64,000 bases of DNA from Enoplolaimus lenunculus (taxonomy: Eukaryota > Nematoda > Enoplea > Enoplida > Thoracostomopsidae): assembly GCA_030248215.1 (NCBI GenBank), contig JASANG010001926.1:54935-118934 (forward strand). The letters are read 5' to 3'. Below, piece by piece: positions 24,989 through 37,195 of this stretch. A program made the position numbers and the translations under genes. The stretch's first letter is position 1. The number at the start of each line of letters is the position of its first letter. The notes below the pieces were generated by a model. The model did no database searches and had not been told where the DNA came from. It worked only from the letters and a program-made list of their open reading frames with translations.

Positions 24989-25649
24989 AATTTTTTGCCT
25001 ACAATTTGCAACGGTGAACATTAGCTAAACAAACGATATTAATTGGGGCAGCAAAAGTTGTCACCCCCAAGAATGCGAAAATGTTTACATATGTTTCGGG
25101 GGTGTAACTTGACCTTTTTACATCAGGTCAAGTCTCCAACCAGGCTGAACCTGAAACTCTCAAAGTGGCATAAACACACCACAAATCGGTACAAAAGTTA
25201 ATGACCCACCAAAGTTTCAAAGCTGAGTGACCCTCATAAGCACTCGTTGGTTACATCGGGGGGGCAATCCAAAGTATGCCCCCCAGCAGGAATCAAAACC
25301 ATAATTTTGTATTAAGATTTTAGTACTAAAATTGCGTTTCAATAATTGATTTTCGGTTGCTTCGCTGGCATATTTTTTCACTAATATTTATTGCGAGTCC
25401 TCCAGGTTAGAAATTTCTAGACTTAGTCACTATAAGCACTGTGAACCTGAACGCGAAGGGAACAAAAGAGTCAAGGGGTTTGTCAAATTGTCTATCAAAA
25501 TTTTAAATTCGGTTTCCCTCGTTGCTGCTACAGATTTCACAGCATTAACAACTGTTTGGTTTATAAAAGATTATGCTTTCCACCCCCTGAACTGGTATAT
25601 TCATAATTGTTCGGAGCGTCAGAGCAAAAGCAACTTGCTTATAATAAGA

Positions 25650-26102
25650 GCCCGTATTCCATGGGCGTAGCCACGATTTTCGTTTGGTGGGGGCGCACAA
25701 ACGCTTTAAATATAAAGTGTGTTAAACGTATGAAAACAGTGATTACACACAACAACGCGTGAGAAAATAAATTTTGGTACATACACCACTGAAGCAATGT
25801 CGGTTCAGAATAGAAAAGCTCCAACAACGAGTGTGTAGTGGGGCGCATGGTCTCCTTGCTCGTCCCCCTGGCTACGCCCCTGTCGTACTCTCAAATGTAC
25901 GTAGCACCTATCACCAGTTGGCGACACGTCCTGTAACTTTGGAACCAACGCATTGTGAGGTTCGAAATTCAATACATTGTTCGCGTTTGATTTGCGCTAT
26001 TTCAGTACCAATTTTGAGACCTGCAATTGCAGATGTTCGTCAGTTTGAAAACCTATCGCTAACTGATATAATTGGTGCTATACACATTTGAGAATATGGG
26101 CC
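25650..26102. mobile_element. Family E element interrupted by a family H element (25662-25882)
   Basis: E begins gagcccgtattc, is broken by a GC-rich copy running catgggcgtagccacg to ccctggctacgcccctg, and resumes at cgtactctcaaatgtacg to end tttgagaatatgggcc. Repeated cgtattc and cgtactc at the junctions fit a target duplication. Confidence 0.78.
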
Positions 26103-26286
26103 AAAGGTTCAACCTTTAAAATTAACAGCCCCTACTATTAAGTACTAACCGAAACATTTGATGGAAAATGATAATTTGGTGTTTTTTTGCGAAAATATAC
26201 AATATATATTGTACAATGGGGCAGGTTTGAGTCAAGCCAAAAATTAAGCTCTTATAAAATCTTTAAAAGCTAAAAACGAACGTTCA

Positions 26287-26460
26287 GCAAGCGGTGGATC
26301 CACAAATTTCTGACGGGCACAGCACAAGCTGGCGAAAGCTATGAAACACAATTTTTACTGTATGCTACATATGTGTCAATCTTTTGAGGGGAAAAATTGT
26401 AAAGTACTTATCATTTTATCACAAGTAAATTTTCTGATGGGGCAAGGACGTATGTCCACA
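26287..26460. mobile_element. Family G element, degenerate, single-unit core
   Basis: caagcggtggatccac, aatttctgacggg, one aaaattgtaaagta unit and attttctgatgggg resemble the 27.9-kb element with a single core unit; the right end is lost. Confidence 0.55.
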
Positions 26461-26681
26461 TCAGCCCTATTTGGGTCTGTTAGAACCTTCAAAACTACAG
26501 GTATTCAGCCAGACCCGAAACCACAGTCATTAATACGTTTTTAACCCAGGTGGGGAAAATTAGTTGTTTTGACCAAATTTTCAAGGCAAACAAAATTTTA
26601 CTGAGGCAGAAATCCTTGTATATCAAGAAATAATGGCCGCTACATTACAAAAGTATGCATGGGTATGGCTGACAAAGTTGT

Positions 26682-26866
26682 GCCCATGTAAAGATCAGGG
26701 GCGGAACGCTTTTCTGCGGGACTAGAAAAGAGTACGCTTAAGAATTTTACTATTTTTTGCTTAGGCTTAGGCTTAATCTTAGGTATGCGCTCATTCTTAA
26801 TACGCTTAGACTTAGACTTAGGAATATGCTTATACTGATGCTACAGCCCTGTTCTATACATTGGCC
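26682..26866. mobile_element. Family A MITE
   Basis: gcccatgtaaagatcaggg to gttctatacattggccc, with TTAGGC core and a cgcttaagaattttac subterminal block. Confidence 0.8.
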
Positions 26867-27915
26867 CAAGGCTGCTAGAATGATTACTGGGGCTAGGCGT
26901 CTCCTTCACCCCCAGAGTCGCTGCCCTGGCTCCCAGGAATTGTGACATTCAAAAGTTTGTACTGAATATTAAACATTTCTGCAAAAAAAACAACTTTTGC
27001 AGCATCGGTTTGATACTGAAATTTCGTAAATTTTTTCACGTGGAACCAGTTGCAGATCCCGAAATATATCTGACCAGAGGGATCCGGTCGATATATAATT
27101 TTGAATGAAAAAAAAACTCGCAAACGAAATCAGTAATAAAACGCAATTTTAGTGCTAAATCTTAATACAAAATTTCTGGATTTTGATTCGTGGTCGATTG
27201 AGTATGGTTACCTGTCCCTTGGATATGTCTGTGGGTGAGTCCTGTGTGTCGCTGTCCCAATGGAACAACAGCGAACACAAAGCAATTTGGTGTAACAAAC
27301 GGCTGAATTGAACGGGGCGACAAAAAGATGTTAATGTTGCAACTTTTTTTATTTTAGTTATAAAGTGAAAATATTAAAGTCGTTCGAGGCTTTTATACTT
27401 GAAGTTGTCGAAATTTCCGCTGGGAAGCCGAGGTTTATACTACCTGGTACTGGTTTAGCTAAAAAGTTGTTTTGGTTCAGATATATATAAATAAATAAAT
27501 AAATATATAAATAAATAAATAAATATATGTTATATATTAGGACGAGAAGTTGTTGGGCCGGAGCAACCACCCTCCACACCACAAATTTGCGGGGACTTAT
27601 CCCAACGAGGGCACCCACCTTATCATGATTTAAAACAATATCAGGTTCATAAGAATTTGTAAAATATTTTAGTCATCGCAAGCTGCACCCACCCTGGAAT
27701 TATGGGTTGCCTTCATCGTAGGCTAGTCCGGCACTGATAAGTTGAATGTGTTTTTGCGTAAAAGGGGTTACGTGTCGTGCTTATTTCGACACTATATATT
27801 TAGATGTAAAAAGCAATGTATTTAAACGGAATTTTTTAAATTTTAAACGTCAAAATAAGTCGCCAATCAATACAATATTTCATCGCTTAGCTTGGTCAAT
27901 CATATAAGATTACAC

Positions 27916-28095
27916 CAGCGTACGGATCCAGGAATTTCTGACGGGAGGGACGTGGTGGCAAATGTTATGGATCGCACAAATTGTAAGGTAGGGATATTAA
28001 TTATCATTTTAGCATCAAAAAATTTTCTGAGATGGAAAAGTTGTAAGGTAGGGATATTATTATTACACAAAAAATCAAAAAAAAAAAGGGAGAAA

Positions 28096-28132
<37 letters not shown>

Positions 28133-28307
28133 GCATCAAAAAATTTTCTGAGATGGAAAAATTGTAAGGTAGGGATATTATCATTTTAGCATCAAAAAAT
28201 TTTCTGAGATGGAAAAATTGTAAGGTAGGGGACCTTACCATTTTATCACAAAAAATTTCTGATGGAGGGGCGTACGCCCCCCCGCCTCCCTTCTGGATCC
28301 GCTAGTG
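27916..28307. mobile_element. Family G hAT-like element with internal ~58-bp tandem repeats
   Basis: cagcgtacggatccagg to ttctggatccgctagtg flanked by perfect GATTACAC copies (27908-27915 and 28308-28315). ttgtaaggtaggg recurs at 27981, 28041, 28162 and 28218, each with a tttagcatcaaaaaattttc tail; one unit is swollen by poly-A (28099-28126). Confidence 0.9.
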
Positions 28308-28423
28308 GATTACACTAATAGGTGGACTTTTGGGCCACCTTAGGTTTGGGAACATTTTTGATCCTTTAGAAAACAGGTAAGTTCGCTCTATCAAAGCGGC
28401 CAATACTCCATCAGACACTGGCG

Positions 28424-28670
28424 GACCCAAAGTTGAGTGGGTCGATTTACCCCCTCCCCCCACCAGCAGTGGTGAAAATATTGCGATGGTTCACCTGAAA
28501 CTCACAGTGTGTTTTCTAACGAAATATGTGAAAAATATGACGTTGCAATTTTGACGCTGTCTATTTTTTAAAACCTCAAAAAATGGAAAAAAATTTCTCG
28601 TTTTAAAATTGTAAACATTTCAGAGCACAAAACCTATCCTCAATCACTGGAAAAATCATGAATCCACCGC
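28424..28670. mobile_element. Possible family G relative
   Basis: cactggcggacccaaag and atgaatccaccgctacc are weak inverted ends around C-rich and AT-rich parts. Confidence 0.4.
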
Positions 28671-28683
28671 TACCATTTTCATC

Positions 28684-28892
28684 CCTGCAAATAAATGGTG
28701 AGTCAAATTGACTGTCTCCGAAATAGGCTCTACGGAACTACACAAAACCAGTCAAATTCGACTCCGCCAGAGTTAAATTTGACTCACTAAAGTCGCACGT
28801 TTGCTTTTGGCAGAGTCGAATTTGACTCAGTTTGTGTAGTTCCGTATTGCCTATTTCGGAGATACTCAATTTGACTCACTGTTTTTTGCAGC
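28684..28892. mobile_element. Family C palindromic MITE
   Basis: cctgcaaataaatggtgag to gactcactgttttttgcagcg. Confidence 0.83.
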
Positions 28893-29128
28893 GCTGTTTG
28901 CATGAACAGTTCAGAATTTTGGTCAGCGATGGATCAAAAATAGTTAAAAAGTGATAAATAATTATATTTTAAGAATTAAACACAATAAATGAACGCTGAT
29001 TCAGGTTCTACTGTTGCCATAGCGATATTACCCTCCGGATGACTATTAAAGTTTTAGCTACGAATCAAAAGATAAACGTCTGAGTCAGTTTTAGTTTTAT
29101 CTGTTCGCTAATTTACAGTTTGACTCAG

Positions 29129-29290
29129 TGCCGGGCCCGTAGCCAGAGGGAGCCAGGAGGGGTTCAACCCCCTTATGGAAATATTTTGGCATCATAGAAA
29201 AGTTTCAACCTTGCTTAAAAACCATTGTATTCCCCTTAATGAAAATTTTTTAACCCCCCTATAACAAAGTAAGCTGGCTACGGGCCTGCT
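29129..29290. mobile_element. Family H element
   Basis: gggcccgtagccagagg to agctggctacgggcc with matching inner aaccccctt and aacccccctat arms. Confidence 0.78.
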
Positions 29291-29349
29291 GAGGGCCAAA
29301 TCAACGAAGACAAAATGGGACTAATTTTCGCAAACTTTATGAAGGTGGG

Positions 29350-29518
29350 TGCCAGTGTTACTTTTAGGGCCGTAACCGTAGATTAAGCGTATTCTTAAGC
29401 CTAAGCCTAAGCCTAAGCGTTTGAAAAGCGTATTCCTAAGCCTAAGCCTAAGCAAAAAATGTAGTCTAGAATGTAAGCCTATTCTATTACAAACCCATCA
29501 GAAACCGGGACGGCCCTA
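29350..29518. mobile_element. Family B MITE
   Basis: gccagtgttacttttaggg, two CCTAAG runs, the tctagaatgtaagcc block and ccgggacggccct; the last bases of the right end are missing. Confidence 0.7.
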
Positions 29519-29984
29519 GGCGGATATTAAGAAAAAGCACATTTTCCAGGCTTACGCAGTATCCAGTTTGATTTTGGAGTTCAGAAAAATTGTCTCGCTC
29601 GCTTCGGATTTGATGACGTTTATAATCTTCCGAAATGAAATCCTGGTTTACAGAGATGTTTAGATTTGGATTGGCCGTAAAAACAGACAACAATGCTTTA
29701 CGGTACAGTTGCCTAATTTTAGTAAACCTGGTTTAGCACTGAACCTACATGAGTCATTGGCAAAAGGTGGTTTAAGTGACCTCTTGGTAGGTTTTGTTAC
29801 CTCGTATTTTACGATTTAAACCTTTTGCCGAAAGGAAATGTAAGATTATAGTGTAAACGAATATCCGTTTCCGGTTCCGTTGTTTTTACTATTCGTTTAC
29901 ACTCAGGTATAGATGCGGGTAAAAGCTTAGGGTTTAGAATTGCAGCAATAAAATAGGTAAAGCCCATTCTCACAAAAATACCTT

Positions 29985-30205
29985 AGAATTAAGTATATAA
30001 AACTGCAATTAAGTGTCGGTTTTTTATTATGGTGCTTGGCAAAGTTTTACTTTAATTTTAAGCAAACAAAATATTCTTAGCTTTAAATTTACTTAAATCA
30101 GGAAATGACAGCAGTAGTTTTACTTATTTACATTATATAAACAAAGATTTACAAAATACAACTATAGCGTTTTAAGTAGAGTGTTTTTACAGAGTAGCGT
30201 GAGCC
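29985..30205. mobile_element. Family L element, copy 2 (opposite orientation)
   Basis: caattaagtgtcgg, ttggcaaagttttac, atgacagcagtagttttac and aagtagagtgttttt are the complement of the 15.9-kb copy. Confidence 0.7.
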
Positions 30206-30381
30206 TTGAATATATCTCTATACGTTATTAAAAAACACAGCGAATCTTGTCTGCAAACAAGAATTGATACAAATGGATATAGATTATCTTCTGGGTAAAA
30301 ACACACTCAGAATCATGGTTTATTCAAAAGTTAGGGCGGAACCGGAAGTGAAAAACCGGTACCGTGGTCCAATATTCTAGC

Positions 30382-30542
30382 CTATGCAAAGATTAGGGGC
30401 GGAACGTTTTTGTGCTAGACTATACACTTGAGTACGTTTAAGCTTTAGACTAATTGTTTTGTTTCGACGTAGGGCTTAGGCTTTCAACTTAGGCTTACGA
30501 ATATGCTTATAATACTGTTCCGCCCCTGTTCTTTAAATTGGT
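30382..30542. mobile_element. Family A MITE, degenerate
   Basis: cctatgcaaagattagg to gttctttaaattggtcc; only two or three TTAGGC units remain. A right-half fragment of another copy lies at about 30762-30837. Confidence 0.7.
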
Positions 30543-30837
30543 CCATGCGGTTGAAACAGCAAGTTTTCTGGCGGAAGCTGAAACTTTTCCATGGGGAAGA
30601 GGGCTACAATTTTCTGTGCTGGGTTGAGCCCCCTGGTCTGGTACCTATTTAACTACTGGCCCTTGCGTAAAAATTAAATTTTGGCTTCAGTTGAGAAGCT
30701 TAAGGTTGGAGTTTACGTCGTTGCTTTATCGACTGGATTTTTAGGACACAATCTGACCGCTAAAAGAGTTTTGCTTAGGCTCTCAGTTTAGGTTTATGCT
30801 TATACTACTGTTTCGACCCTGTTTTATACATTGGCCA

Positions 30838-31848
30838 ATATTGTGTCGGAGCTGCAGGTAAATCCATAGCTTCACCATGAACGTTGCAATAATTTCTATT
30901 TTGGCATTTTATAAACGCGACTAAGCTGCGGCGAATCTTTGTTAAATTAACAAAAGTTAAAATTAAATTAAAACTTTTAAAACTTTACCAAATGAAACAA
31001 TCGAGTTTTGAGAGTAAAACTTCTATAAGTCGGTTTATTTTTAAGAAGATGAAAATTAGAAGAGAGAACAGACCAAACTCTAAGAGTAAATTGAAAAAAT
31101 CAGTACAAGGCCAACAATATTTTGAAGAAATAAAAAAATCACTGAAAATGAATTTACAAGTATTTGCTCATATTTTTTGATATTTTACAGACAAGAATTA
31201 ATTTTTGATTATTAAATAAACTTTCAAATGATAATACTTTTCAAGGTAACGCGCAGTCGTCGTCAGCGCCGCATGGAATATGGGTAGGGAGGGTGCTGTG
31301 TGTGTGTTTCTCAATGGGTTGTTTTAGCTATTTTTGCACAAATACGTATAAACCTTAAATATTTTTTAACCAAAGTGAAAATTTACGTTGAGGACTAATA
31401 GGTCAAATTTAATATTTCTTCACTGAATGCACACTTTTAACCCAATATTCAGGCCTGGGCCATTATGCTCAGAGCGTCAAAAGTGAGCAATAGACAATTG
31501 AAGACGAATGCGATCTGCAATTAAGACTGGTAGAACTTTCAGAACGACGAAAAAAGAATTTGCGAAAAATTGCAGTAAAAAATGTTAATATTCGAAACGT
31601 CATATAGAAATTAGGCCTTTGCTACGTTTTATAGTCGTGGACCAACGCGACACGACAGAAATTTTGTTTATCAGTTAGAGAAAATGTGAAACTTTCTGTT
31701 CGGTTGCAAAAAAATATCAGCGAAAAATTGCACACAAATGTGATTTAAATTAAAATAAATTAATTTTTCGGTATTTTTTGTAACCATGAACTTGTATTAT
31801 TGTTCCAGAATTTGTTGTGACCAACATTCTGATAAAGGTAAAAAAAGT
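30838..31848. other. No gene seen
   Basis: AT-rich; a Lys/Ser-rich 62-codon frame at 30992-31180 lacks recognisable features. Confidence 0.45.
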
Positions 31849-32133
31849 GGCCAGTGTAAAGAACAGGGGAGGGAACAGTATTATAAGCATATTTCTAAAA
31901 GTCTAAGCCTAAGCTTAAGCCTAAGCCTAAGCGTAAGAGTGGTCATATTCCTAAACCTAAGCCTTAAAACCTAAACCTAAGCATAAGCCTTAACCTAAGC
32001 GTAAGAATGGGCATATTCCTAAGCCTAAGCCTAAGTCTAAGTCTAAGCAAGCAAAACAATTAGTCCAAAGCTTAAGCTTACGCTATTGCAGTCCCACAGA
32101 AAACTTCTCTGCCCCTGATCTTTACATGGGCCA
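31849..32133. mobile_element. Longest family A MITE
   Basis: ggccagtgtaaagaacagg to ctttacatgggcc with three CCTAAG runs, about 20 units. Flanks aaaaaagt and aaaaaact match 7 of 8. It shows that length variation in the family comes from the internal repeat. Confidence 0.85.
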
Positions 32134-32209
32134 AAAAACTCAAGCATATATCATTTCCTTAGCGTTTAGAATAGAATATAGCCGTGTTTTTAATATGAGA
32201 TGTCAATAT

Positions 32210-32424
32210 TCAGGAACCTGAGGAAAAAACCTCTGACTCTGGCTGAGACAGAAAATCGACATCCGGCTCCGGTATAATTTTAGACGGAGGTTATGGCAGT
32301 TCCGGTAGTGAAGAAATATAACAGAGTTTTACAAAATTTTGTGTGCTTGACAATGTTTTGTTTTAACGTAGGCAAGTTTTGTTGACCTCCGACTCCGGTA
32401 TTTTTCACCTCCTGTTTGTACCCT
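32210..32424. mobile_element. Family F element, diverged
   Basis: tccggctccggtataatttt and its inverted partner gacctccgactccggtat, ending tttgtaccctg. Confidence 0.65.
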
Positions 32425-32448
32425 GATTTATGGAATATAATGTATATT

Positions 32449-32615
32449 CACTAAAAAATATTGAGTCAAATTGACTCTCTCTGAAATAAACATTTCAGAA
32501 CTACTGGCTGAGCAGCACGTTTGACTCTGGCGCAGTAGAATTTGACCCTGTTTGTGTCGGTCTGAAAAGCCTATTTCGGAGGTAGCCAATTTGACTTACC
32601 ATCTTTTACAGTGAA
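32449..32615. mobile_element. Family C MITE with internal deletion
   Basis: actaaaaaatattgagtc to gacttaccatcttttacagtg; the left inner module of the palindrome is lost. Confidence 0.75.
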
Positions 32616-33280
32616 CGATCAGTGAAAAGTAACAGCTCTGTTTAGAAGAACAAATTGCAGTGTAAGCCCTCGCGTCTGCTACACCCCACACACTTGTGGC
32701 CCGGATTGGCGTCCAATTTGACGAGGGTCGGACTGTAATTTGTACAGATATAAAAATTTAAAAAGGTTCCGCTTCATTCTTGGCAAAGTTGGTAAATATA
32801 TTTTTGTTGAGACAAAAATATATGTCAACTTGAAGATTGTGATTTAAACTTTTCGTGTTTATTTCACTTTTTTCCTGAGCAATTTTTGACGCCATCCCAA
32901 TTGTATTCTCACATTGAAATCTGATATTTGAAAAACATTCATTGTTTTCAAAACGAAATTCTAGGCCAAAATTTCATTTTATCAATCTTACCGCACATCT
33001 GTGTGTGCAAAGGTATGACGAAACACAAAAAATTAGGGGAAAAATTCTCTCAACGTCAAAAATGTAGGGCACATGCGGGGTATATGAAATCGTTTGTTTT
33101 TATCTTTGCGCCCATCTTCCCATTCTCAAAGACGCCAAATTGTTCAAGGTCTTGTTTGAAATGAAAAATAGCAATTAAAGAAAATGAAATTTCGATCTTT
33201 TTTCCAAATTTCCAATCAATTTGTGGTTCTTAAAATTTAATTTCATGATCACGGCTGTTGCACATATTCTCAAATGTGTG

Positions 33281-33440
33281 GGCCAATGTAAAGAACAGGG
33301 GCGGAGCAGTATTATAAAGCTTATTCCTAAGCCTAAGCCTAAGTCTAAGCCTAAGCCAAACACAAAAATAGTCTAAAGCTAGAGCTTATTCTATTGCAGT
33401 CCCACAGAAAAACGTTCCGCCTTTGATCTTTACATGGGTC
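33281..33440. mobile_element. Family A MITE inside a family E remnant
   Basis: ggccaatgtaaagaacagg to gatctttacatgggtc. Flanks aatgtgtg and aatgggtg match 7 of 8, and the left flank is the end of a family E element (cacatattctcaaatgtgtg), so A inserted after E. Confidence 0.8.
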
Positions 33441-33627
33441 AATGGGTGGTGTAACACATAGCGATTGGGTATTTTTGGCCCATGTATCTCAAGTATATAA
33501 AGCTTAGGTCTCTTTGAGAACCTACTCCCAGCTGGTTTAAGATTCTGCAAAACTGAGAATACGGCTACTATGCAGACTGAGATATTTTAGACTAAAGACT
33601 GCTTCTCTAAATTATGTACATTCTATA

Positions 33628-33811
33628 CACTGCAAAAAATTGTAAGTCAAATTGACTCTCTTCGAAATAGGTTTACGGGACTACACAAACTGTGTCAAAT
33701 TCGATTCTATTTAGTCAAACGTGCGACTCAGTGAGAGTCGAATTTGACTCAGTTTCCGTTGTCCCGTTGAGCTTATTTCGGAGTCAATTTAACTCACAAT
33801 TTTTTGCACTG
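33628..33811. mobile_element. Family C palindromic MITE
   Basis: TA-flanked, cactgcaaaaaattgtaagtc to ctcacaattttttgcact. Confidence 0.83.
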
Positions 33812-33835
33812 TAGACAAAACGCCGATTTGTGCTA

Positions 33836-34086
33836 CACTGTAAATTCCAATGAGTTAATTAAACAACTCAGATGAGCAGTTAGTTATTTCTGAGTTATAA
33901 CAGCAAACATGAACCCATTCTGAGTTGAGTTGATTCTCACTCTGAATTCATTTCATTCCGGGAAAGTTGATAAATTAAATCAGAATCAGTTATACCAACT
34001 CAGAATTATGAGTTCTGATAGTCCTAACTCAGACTGAGTGATTTAACTCCGTCTGAGTTGACATCAGCTCAATGGAATTTACAGTG
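33836..34086. mobile_element. Family D palindromic MITE
   Basis: TA-flanked inverted repeat cactgtaaattccaatgag to tcaatggaatttacagtg with gagttgatt-type modules. Shares the CACTGTAAA terminus and TA target with family C, so the same transposase may have moved both. Confidence 0.87.
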
Positions 34087-34888
34087 TATTGTTAACGTTA
34101 CAGTAAGGGTAAGTTCTTTAACTTTAAAACAATATATGTAAATATATATATATATAATTTAACCAAATGTTTTGGTTTAGTTTAAAATTTAAAGATTTAT
34201 TTTAATTTTGTTTACACGTAATTTTGGTTACCTTAAATACATCCAATAGTGACAGCAACAGAAAATAATGGAACGAATTACAATAAATTGCTTTACAAAA
34301 ATAAACGCCATAAACAAAATTGTAGTCAATTATGACCCTTGGGATTTTTGTATTAATAAATTTCAGGTAAAATTTTGAACAAAAAATATTAAAAACCAAT
34401 CCACTGTTTACTGCTGTAATACGAAGTTTGACCTTGTAAAAATTCACTGAACTCAACAAGAAAATCAACTATTGTGAGATAACAAGCTATAGTTCAAATA
34501 GGCATGGCACGTGGGAAAGTTTGAGTTGAATAAATTACCTCTATGAAGGCCCCATTGGGATTATCTCGCAGTATAAAAGTTTCAAAATTTAAATTTTAGA
34601 TTTTGAGAAAATTAAAGAAAATTTTTTCGAATTCAAAAAATAAGAGAAAAAGTTTAAAAAAAGTGACTGAAATTTAAGAACAAAGTGTAATTTTTTACGA
34701 TGTACTGGCAGCGTAGTCCGGGTTGTTAACTTTTGATTCGTCGAAAATCTGTCGGCACAAATCAACCTTGAACAAATATGGGTGTGTTTGTTGAGAAGTT
34801 GATATTCTTTTTTTATGTCATCAAGGCCATTCGCGAACAAATAATTGAGTTGAATCTTCAATTGTGGTTTTTGAGTTAATTTTACTAA
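34087..34888. other. No gene seen
   Basis: AT-rich; two minus-strand frames of 88-90 codons look like low-complexity AT-rich sequence. Confidence 0.45.
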
Positions 34889-35000
34889 GGCCCATGTAAA
34901 AATCAGGGGCGGAACGTTTTTCTGTGGGACTGCAATAGAGTAAACTTAGCTTTAGACTAATTGTTTTTGGTTGGCTTAGGCTTATGCTTAGACTTCCGTT
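34889..35000. mobile_element. Family A MITE, right end missing
   Basis: ggcccatgtaaaaatcagg, the taaacttagctttagac block and a short TTAGGC run are present; the element stops without its right terminal repeat. Confidence 0.65.
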
Positions 35001-35131
35001 ATTTCGGTTATTAAGTGTACGTTCGCCGAAAAATTCCGGGTTTTCGTTTCAAGAAGTTCCAGATCCGAGCCGATGTTTGGGTGTTCATAACAAATCATTT
35101 TTGTCTGGAGTAAATTTTAATGCTCTTAATC

Positions 35132-35290
35132 ATGAAACTGATATCAAAGATAGAACCAGTGAATGGTATTGAAGAGTTTGTGGAAAATGTTTTTGAGCAG
35201 CCCTCGTTTACCCGCGGGGAAGTGCGCGTCGTGTTCAACTGGAATTGGTTCTTAAACCAAACCAGGCAATGGGGGTACAATTTAACGTAA
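35132..35290 (+). other. Small open frame of unknown meaning
   Basis: 52 codons starting MKLISKIEPVNGIEEF with a mixed, protein-like composition (FVENVFEQPSF, RVVFNWNWFL). No acceptor/donor pair or relative recognised; possibly an exon remnant or chance. Confidence 0.2.
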
Positions 35291-35940
35291 CCCGTTTTAG
35301 ACTATTAAATATTGAAATGACACAGTTGTAGCGAATGAATCTACGATAATTCGTTGCCCTACAACTTGCAGCCCAGCAGTGCTTTATGCAAAAGCACTAA
35401 GCATAAGCATTAGCCTACTGTAGTGAGCCGAATGAGAGGGGGGACTGATATTTATTTGGCCTCTAAAGAGGGTACTTTCCCAGTTATTCGGTTACGGACT
35501 GTTATTTACCCGCTACCCGCCGCCCTTGGCTAATCATACATATTCAGTACTGCAACTTTCCGTTGAATTAAACGTTTATTTGCCTTCTATCAAAAGCTTG
35601 AACGTTAATGCAAGGTTATACTTTAGAATGTTACTTTCCAAACTTAAGTACGCGTTAAACATTCGAACTCAACTTTGTTTGGTCCTGGAGTTATTTAAGC
35701 GCCACAATTATGGACAATTGACATTTATGGACTCTAATTACGGTTTAGGGAATCTATTCGCTTACGGGTCTTGCTAGGTATACGAGCTCCTATTGATTGA
35801 AACTCAAAATAAGACCTCAATCTTAGTACCCTTTTCTTATTCGGGTCATTACAGTACTTAAGCGTAATGATGACGAGTTATCATGCGACAAATTGTTGCC
35901 ATACCCCCACATATTCGTATAAAGACTGCTAGAAATTTTC
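35291..35940. other. No gene seen
   Basis: No repeat ends or exon-like stretches recognised. Confidence 0.45.
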
Positions 35941-36082
35941 TCCAATGTTACTTTTAGCGCCGTAAAGTAAAAGCGTATTCCTAAGCCTAAGCCTTAGCCT
36001 AAGTCTCAGCAAAAATGTAGTCTAGAATGTATTAGCCTACTCTTTTACAGACTCACCAGAACCCGGGACGGCTGTAAAAGTC
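35941..36082. mobile_element. Family B MITE
   Basis: ccaatgttacttttagcgcc to gggacggctgtaaaagtcc with a single CCTAAG run and the tctagaatgta block. Confidence 0.7.
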
Positions 36083-36735
36083 CGCAATTTTATTAATACA
36101 TAACCTTCAAAAATAAACCAAAACGATCAAACCGAAAATATACAAAACAGTTAAGTTACCATGGTAACATATTTTATAACCCCCTATCAAAATTTAGTGA
36201 AAAGTAGGTATTTTTCAGAGGATAACCAATCAAATATCATATAAATTAACTAGAGCATAGAATTTTGTTAGGATTACTAGTGGTTCTCCGATTAAAAATA
36301 TCGACCGAACCATCAGTTCCGCCGGGGCAGAATTAGTAAACCGTTGATATCTCGAAGTAGGGTCTTTGCCTGAGAAGAATAATACCGGATTTGATGCCGG
36401 CGTGGTCCCGGCTGACCGCTCGATGACACCCCCTTGTACCAATTGTTACCAGATATTTAACCGTATTAAACGTAATTATTTATAAAAATTAAAAAAGTAT
36501 CCTTCAAATTTGAATATATCTGTGGATTTTTAAAATAATAATATTACGAACCAAAACTGTAAGGGGTATAGCGAGCTTGACTCTTTGCAATAATTTTTTG
36601 GACGAAACAATTCTTTGAGCTGACCATTTTAAACTGAGCTTACATCATTTGGTAGGACCTATTTTGAAGTACCACCGCTTATTCAAGCCAACAAAGCGAG
36701 CAAGAAGCCAAACGCAATTTCAGTACTAAAATGAT

Positions 36736-36922
36736 GGTCCATGTTTACTTTAAAGGAGCGTCCAGTGTTTCTGGTGGGTCTACAAAAGATTAGGTTTAGA
36801 TTCTAGATTACATTTTTTTGCTTAGGCTTAGGCTTAGGCTTAGGTTTTGCAACGCTTAGACTTAAGCTTAAGCATAGGAACACGCATATATTACTTTTAC
36901 GCCCCTTAAAGTAACATTGGCC
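36736..36922. mobile_element. Family B MITE with perfect 8-bp target duplication
   Basis: ggtccatgtttactttaaag to ttaaagtaacattggcc, with TTAGGC runs split by gttttgcaacg. Flanked on both sides by AAAATGAT, the clearest 8-bp duplication for this family. Confidence 0.9.
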
Positions 36923-37195
36923 AAAATGATAATGCATAATTTTGGTTTTTTTGACGCGAAGGGGAAGCAAGATTTACACGCCCCCTCTGGATTCACCAGT
37001 GAATACGTATGTTAACTATAACGGCATGCCCACTAAGCTTAAGCGTTAACATAAGCCTAAGTCTAAATCATAAGCGTCAAAGTCTCTAAATCCCACAGTT
37101 TCTCCGTGTCTCAATGGACAGGCCCCATTAACATGGTCCATTTGTGAGCACTTTTATAGTCCTCCTAAGATGGACAAGTTCAACCCACCTCAAAT

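Noticed and set aside
27900-28241. A poly-Phe/Leu membrane-like frame
   Set aside because: It is the poly-A tract and tandem units of a family G element read on the other strand.
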